Assembly: GCA_019683665.1 (NCBI GenBank)
Contig: JADGIB010000212.1
Span: forward strand, 1-6,544
Reading direction: 5' to 3'
Origin: Solirubrobacteraceae bacterium
GTDB taxonomy: Bacteria > Actinomycetota > Thermoleophilia > Solirubrobacterales > Solirubrobacteraceae
DNA length: 6,544 nt
Part shown: positions 5,164 to 6,544 of the stretch, piece after piece
Layout: every line of letters starts with the position of its first letter
Numbering within the stretch: the stretch's first letter is position 1
Position numbers and translations under genes: made by a program
The notes under the pieces: generated by a model
Database searches by the model: none
What the model was told of the DNA's origin: nothing
Seen by the model: the letters and a program-made list of their open reading frames with translations, nothing else

Positions 5164-5575
5164 CGCGGGCGACGTGCGCGAGGAGCCGCAGGAGCGTGCG
5201 GCGCTCCTCGTCGTCGAGGCCCTCGAGCAGCCGCTCGCCGACCGCGTCGACGGCGGGGACGGCGCGGGCGAGCGCCTCGCGGCCGGCGTCGGTCAGCGAG
5301 AGCAGGTTGCGGCGGGCGTCGTGGGGGTCGCGGCGCCGCTCGATGAGGCCGCGCTCGACGAGCCGGCCGCAGACCTCGCCGAGCGTCGAGCTGTCGAAGG
5401 AGATGCGGGCGCCGAGCGTGCGCTGGTCGATGCCGGGCGTCGCGTCGAGGGCGGCGATGACGGCGAACTGGACGCTCGTCAGCTCGGCGGGGACGAGCTC
5501 GGCCCACAGCGCGGTGTGGCGCTGCTGCGCGCGGCGGATGAGGTGCCCGGGAGCCTGCAGCAGGTCGAACGCCAT
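5159..5575 (-). CDS. MarR family regulator, possibly of aromatic catabolism
   Basis: This 138-residue winged-helix regulator opens with a dimerisation helix (PGHLIRRAQQRHTALWAE, 9-26). The helix-turn-helix region follows (IDQRTLGARISFDSSTLGEV, 49-68), then the recognition region (CGRLVERGLIERRRDP, 69-84) and the wing (DARRNLLSLTDAGREAL, 86-102). The N-terminal GxLIRRAQQ pattern is common in MarR proteins that sense aromatic acids (PcaV-like), where an arginine at this position contacts the ligand; R14/R15 are candidates. It lies downstream of the HpaD-type dioxygenase on the same strand, 99 bases away, with a strong hairpin and a separate TAGGAT box between them. It may control that gene as HpaR, also a MarR protein, does in enterobacteria, but it is not clearly an HpaR orthologue. 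It shows no close similarity to the other MarR protein of the window. Confidence 0.88.
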   Translation of the reverse strand: MAFDLLQAPGHLIRRAQQRHTALWAELVPAELTSVQFAVIAALDATPGIDQRTLGARISFDSSTLGEVCGRLVERGLIERRRDPHDARRNLLSLTDAGREALARAVPAVDAVGERLLEGLDDEERRTLLRLLAHVARA

Positions 5576-5587
5576 GGCCTCGCGCGG

Positions 5588-5593
5588 ATCCTA
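5588..5593 (-). promoter_or_regulatory. Candidate -10 box of the MarR gene at 5575
   Basis: Minus-strand TAGGAT lies 12 bases before the ATG at 5575. It is identical to the -10 assigned to the GntR gene. No recognisable -35 is present in the very GC-rich DNA upstream. Confidence 0.35.
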
Positions 5594-5632
5594 CGGCCGG
5601 GCGCGGCGGCCGTGGCCGGGCACCGGGCGGCC

Positions 5633-5664
5633 GGGGGCGCGCCGTGTGGCGGCGGCGCGCCCCC
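5633..5664 (-). terminator. Perfect 12-bp hairpin downstream of the dioxygenase gene
   Basis: GGGGGCGCGCCG (5633-5644) and CGGCGCGCCCCC (5653-5664) pair perfectly around an 8-base loop, beginning 10 bases after the dioxygenase stop at 5675. It is the most stable simple hairpin in the window and is well placed to terminate that transcript. It lacks a U-tract, as is common for terminators in high-GC actinobacteria. Confidence 0.55.
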
Positions 5665-5674
5665 CGGGTCGTGG

Positions 5675-6544
5675 TCAGGCCATGATCTCGGTGCGCTCGT
5701 CGACCCCGGCCGGCCGGGTCGCCACCAGCCGCCCGTCGAGATCCCGCAGCCGCGAGGACTCCTCATACCACGAGTCCGGAGCGCGGGTGCCCCAGAACGA
5801 CCGGCACCGCGGATCGGTCACCGACCAGCGGATCGGCGGGATGTCCGGATCCCCCGTGTAGTAGTCGCACGTGTACAGCTCGATCCGATGCCCGTCCGGA
5901 TCGCGCAGATACACGAAGAACGCATTCGACACCCCATGACGGCCCGGACCCCGCTCAATGCACTCCACGTGCCCGGCCGCCGCCAGCTGATCACACACAC
6001 GCAGCACCGCGGCGGGCTCCGGCAGCCACATCGCGAAATGATGCAGCCGCGGCCCCGTCCCCGCCGTCAACGCGACATCGTGCACGGTCGGCTTGCGCCG
6101 CAGCCACGCCCCCGTGATCCGCTCATCCTCCCCATCGGTCGAGATGTACTCCGTGCAGCGAAACCCCAACTGCTGCCAGAACACAAACGCCGACTCCGGA
6201 TCCGGCACATGGAAGTTCAGATGATCGAACCGCAGGATCGGCGCCCCCCGCTGCAGATGGAAATCCTGCGTGTGACGCTCCACCTGATCCATGCGCGCGA
6301 AGAACTCCAGCGGAAACCCGAACGGATCCTGCACCCGCAACGCCCGACCCAACCCCGGCTGACCCTCCAGCCACCGCACCGGACACCCACGCCGACCGAA
6401 CTCCTCCGCCAGCGCCTCCAGATCCCCCTCCGACGCCACCCGGAACGCCACGTGATCGACCGCCGGCTCCTCCCCCGCACCCGCCTGACGCAACGCCAGG
6501 CTGTGATGCAGAAACTCCTCCCACTGTCTCATATACACAACTGA
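5675..6544 (-). CDS. hpaD: Homoprotocatechuate (3,4-dihydroxyphenylacetate) 2,3-dioxygenase-type extradiol dioxygenase, 5' end beyond window
   Basis: This is a ring-cleaving dioxygenase of the vicinal oxygen chelate fold, which opens catechols with a 2-His-1-Glu metal site (Fe or Mn). Counting the in-frame GTG at 6538 as residue 1, the metal ligands are H106 (FDHLNF), H167 (LHH) and E220 (RIELY). Second-sphere residues also match the Brevibacterium enzyme: N108, W145, acid-base H153 (TVHD), R196 and H201 (ERGPGRHG), Y210 and R246. The segments DYYTGDPD (225-232) and WGTRAPDSWYEE (249-260) are hallmarks. The residue equivalent to R292 of the reference is C245. The frame stays open to the window end with Ser-Val before residue 1, and comparison with the family suggests about 47 N-terminal residues are missing, so 6538 is not the true start. 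G-ending codons and GAT/CAT/TTT are far more frequent than in neighbouring genes. The class is secure; the natural substrate may differ. Confidence 0.9.
   Translation of the reverse strand, partial: SVVYMRQWEEFLHHSLALRQAGAGEEPAVDHVAFRVASEGDLEALAEEFGRRGCPVRWLEGQPGLGRALRVQDPFGFPLEFFARMDQVERHTQDFHLQRGAPILRFDHLNFHVPDPESAFVFWQQLGFRCTEYISTDGEDERITGAWLRRKPTVHDVALTAGTGPRLHHFAMWLPEPAAVLRVCDQLAAAGHVECIERGPGRHGVSNAFFVYLRDPDGHRIELYTCDYYTGDPDIPPIRWSVTDPRCRSFWGTRAPDSWYEESSRLRDLDGRLVATRPAGVDERTEIMA

Noticed and set aside
5840..6430. Many GATCC/GGATCC motifs as a possible repeat family
   Set aside because: They arise from Asp-Pro codons (GAT CCG) in the dioxygenase, including conserved DPDG and DPFG segments, and have no regular spacing.
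6217..6524. Glycine/serine-rich minus-strand frames (6123-6524 and 6217-6480)
   Set aside because: These are alternate frames of the dioxygenase gene produced by its G-rich codons. They have no start signals or domain content.
5174..6544. 456-residue plus-strand open frame
   Set aside because: It is antisense to the second MarR gene and the dioxygenase, both of which have clear family motifs. The translation resembles no family.

Overview
The window is very GC-rich, with mostly C- or G-ending codons. Four or five of its genes appear to be transcribed almost directly from their start codon. This suggests a high-GC actinobacterial lineage, plausibly Thermoleophilia/Solirubrobacterales (Conexibacter-like), but that placement is inference from style and not from a marker gene. 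Most of the DNA is coding, on both strands, and no gap reaches 300 bases. I see no RNA gene, CRISPR array or mobile element.

Left part (1-2361): a leftward operon runs from about 1625 to beyond the window edge. It encodes a fumarylacetoacetate-hydrolase (FAH) family enzyme, a small [3Fe-4S]-type ferredoxin and an FAD/NADH ferredoxin reductase cut off by the window start. The three genes are tightly coupled: a 4-base GTGA overlap, then a 2-base gap, each with a good Shine-Dalgarno sequence. Divergent from the operon is a GntR/FCD regulator (1681-2361). The 55-base gap between them holds two interleaved promoters and a near-perfect 16-bp palindrome, which looks like a local regulator-operator switch. 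The ferredoxin/reductase pair has no oxygenase in view; a cytochrome P450 or other oxygenase just outside the left edge is the obvious expectation.

Middle part (2362-5130): two leftward regulators follow, a MarR protein and an orphan NarL/LuxR-type response regulator. The receiver domain of the latter has Glu where the phosphorylated Asp should be. A 257-base intergenic region with lower GC, a dyad, a long stem-loop and short direct repeats separates it from a rightward pair. That pair is a 6-phosphogluconate-dehydrogenase-like oxidoreductase with a DUF1932-type C-terminus, and a DUF3237 protein.

Right part (5131-6544): a second MarR regulator and, upstream of it on the same strand, an extradiol ring-cleavage dioxygenase of the homoprotocatechuate 2,3-dioxygenase (HpaD) type. 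The dioxygenase is cut by the right edge, losing roughly its first 47 residues. Its codon use differs clearly from its neighbours.

Taken together this looks like part of a regulator-rich aromatic-catabolism region. An oxygenase fed by the ferredoxin/reductase would hydroxylate a substrate, HpaD would open the catechol ring, and the FAH-family enzyme would act on a ring-cleavage product. That pathway is inferred from gene content only.
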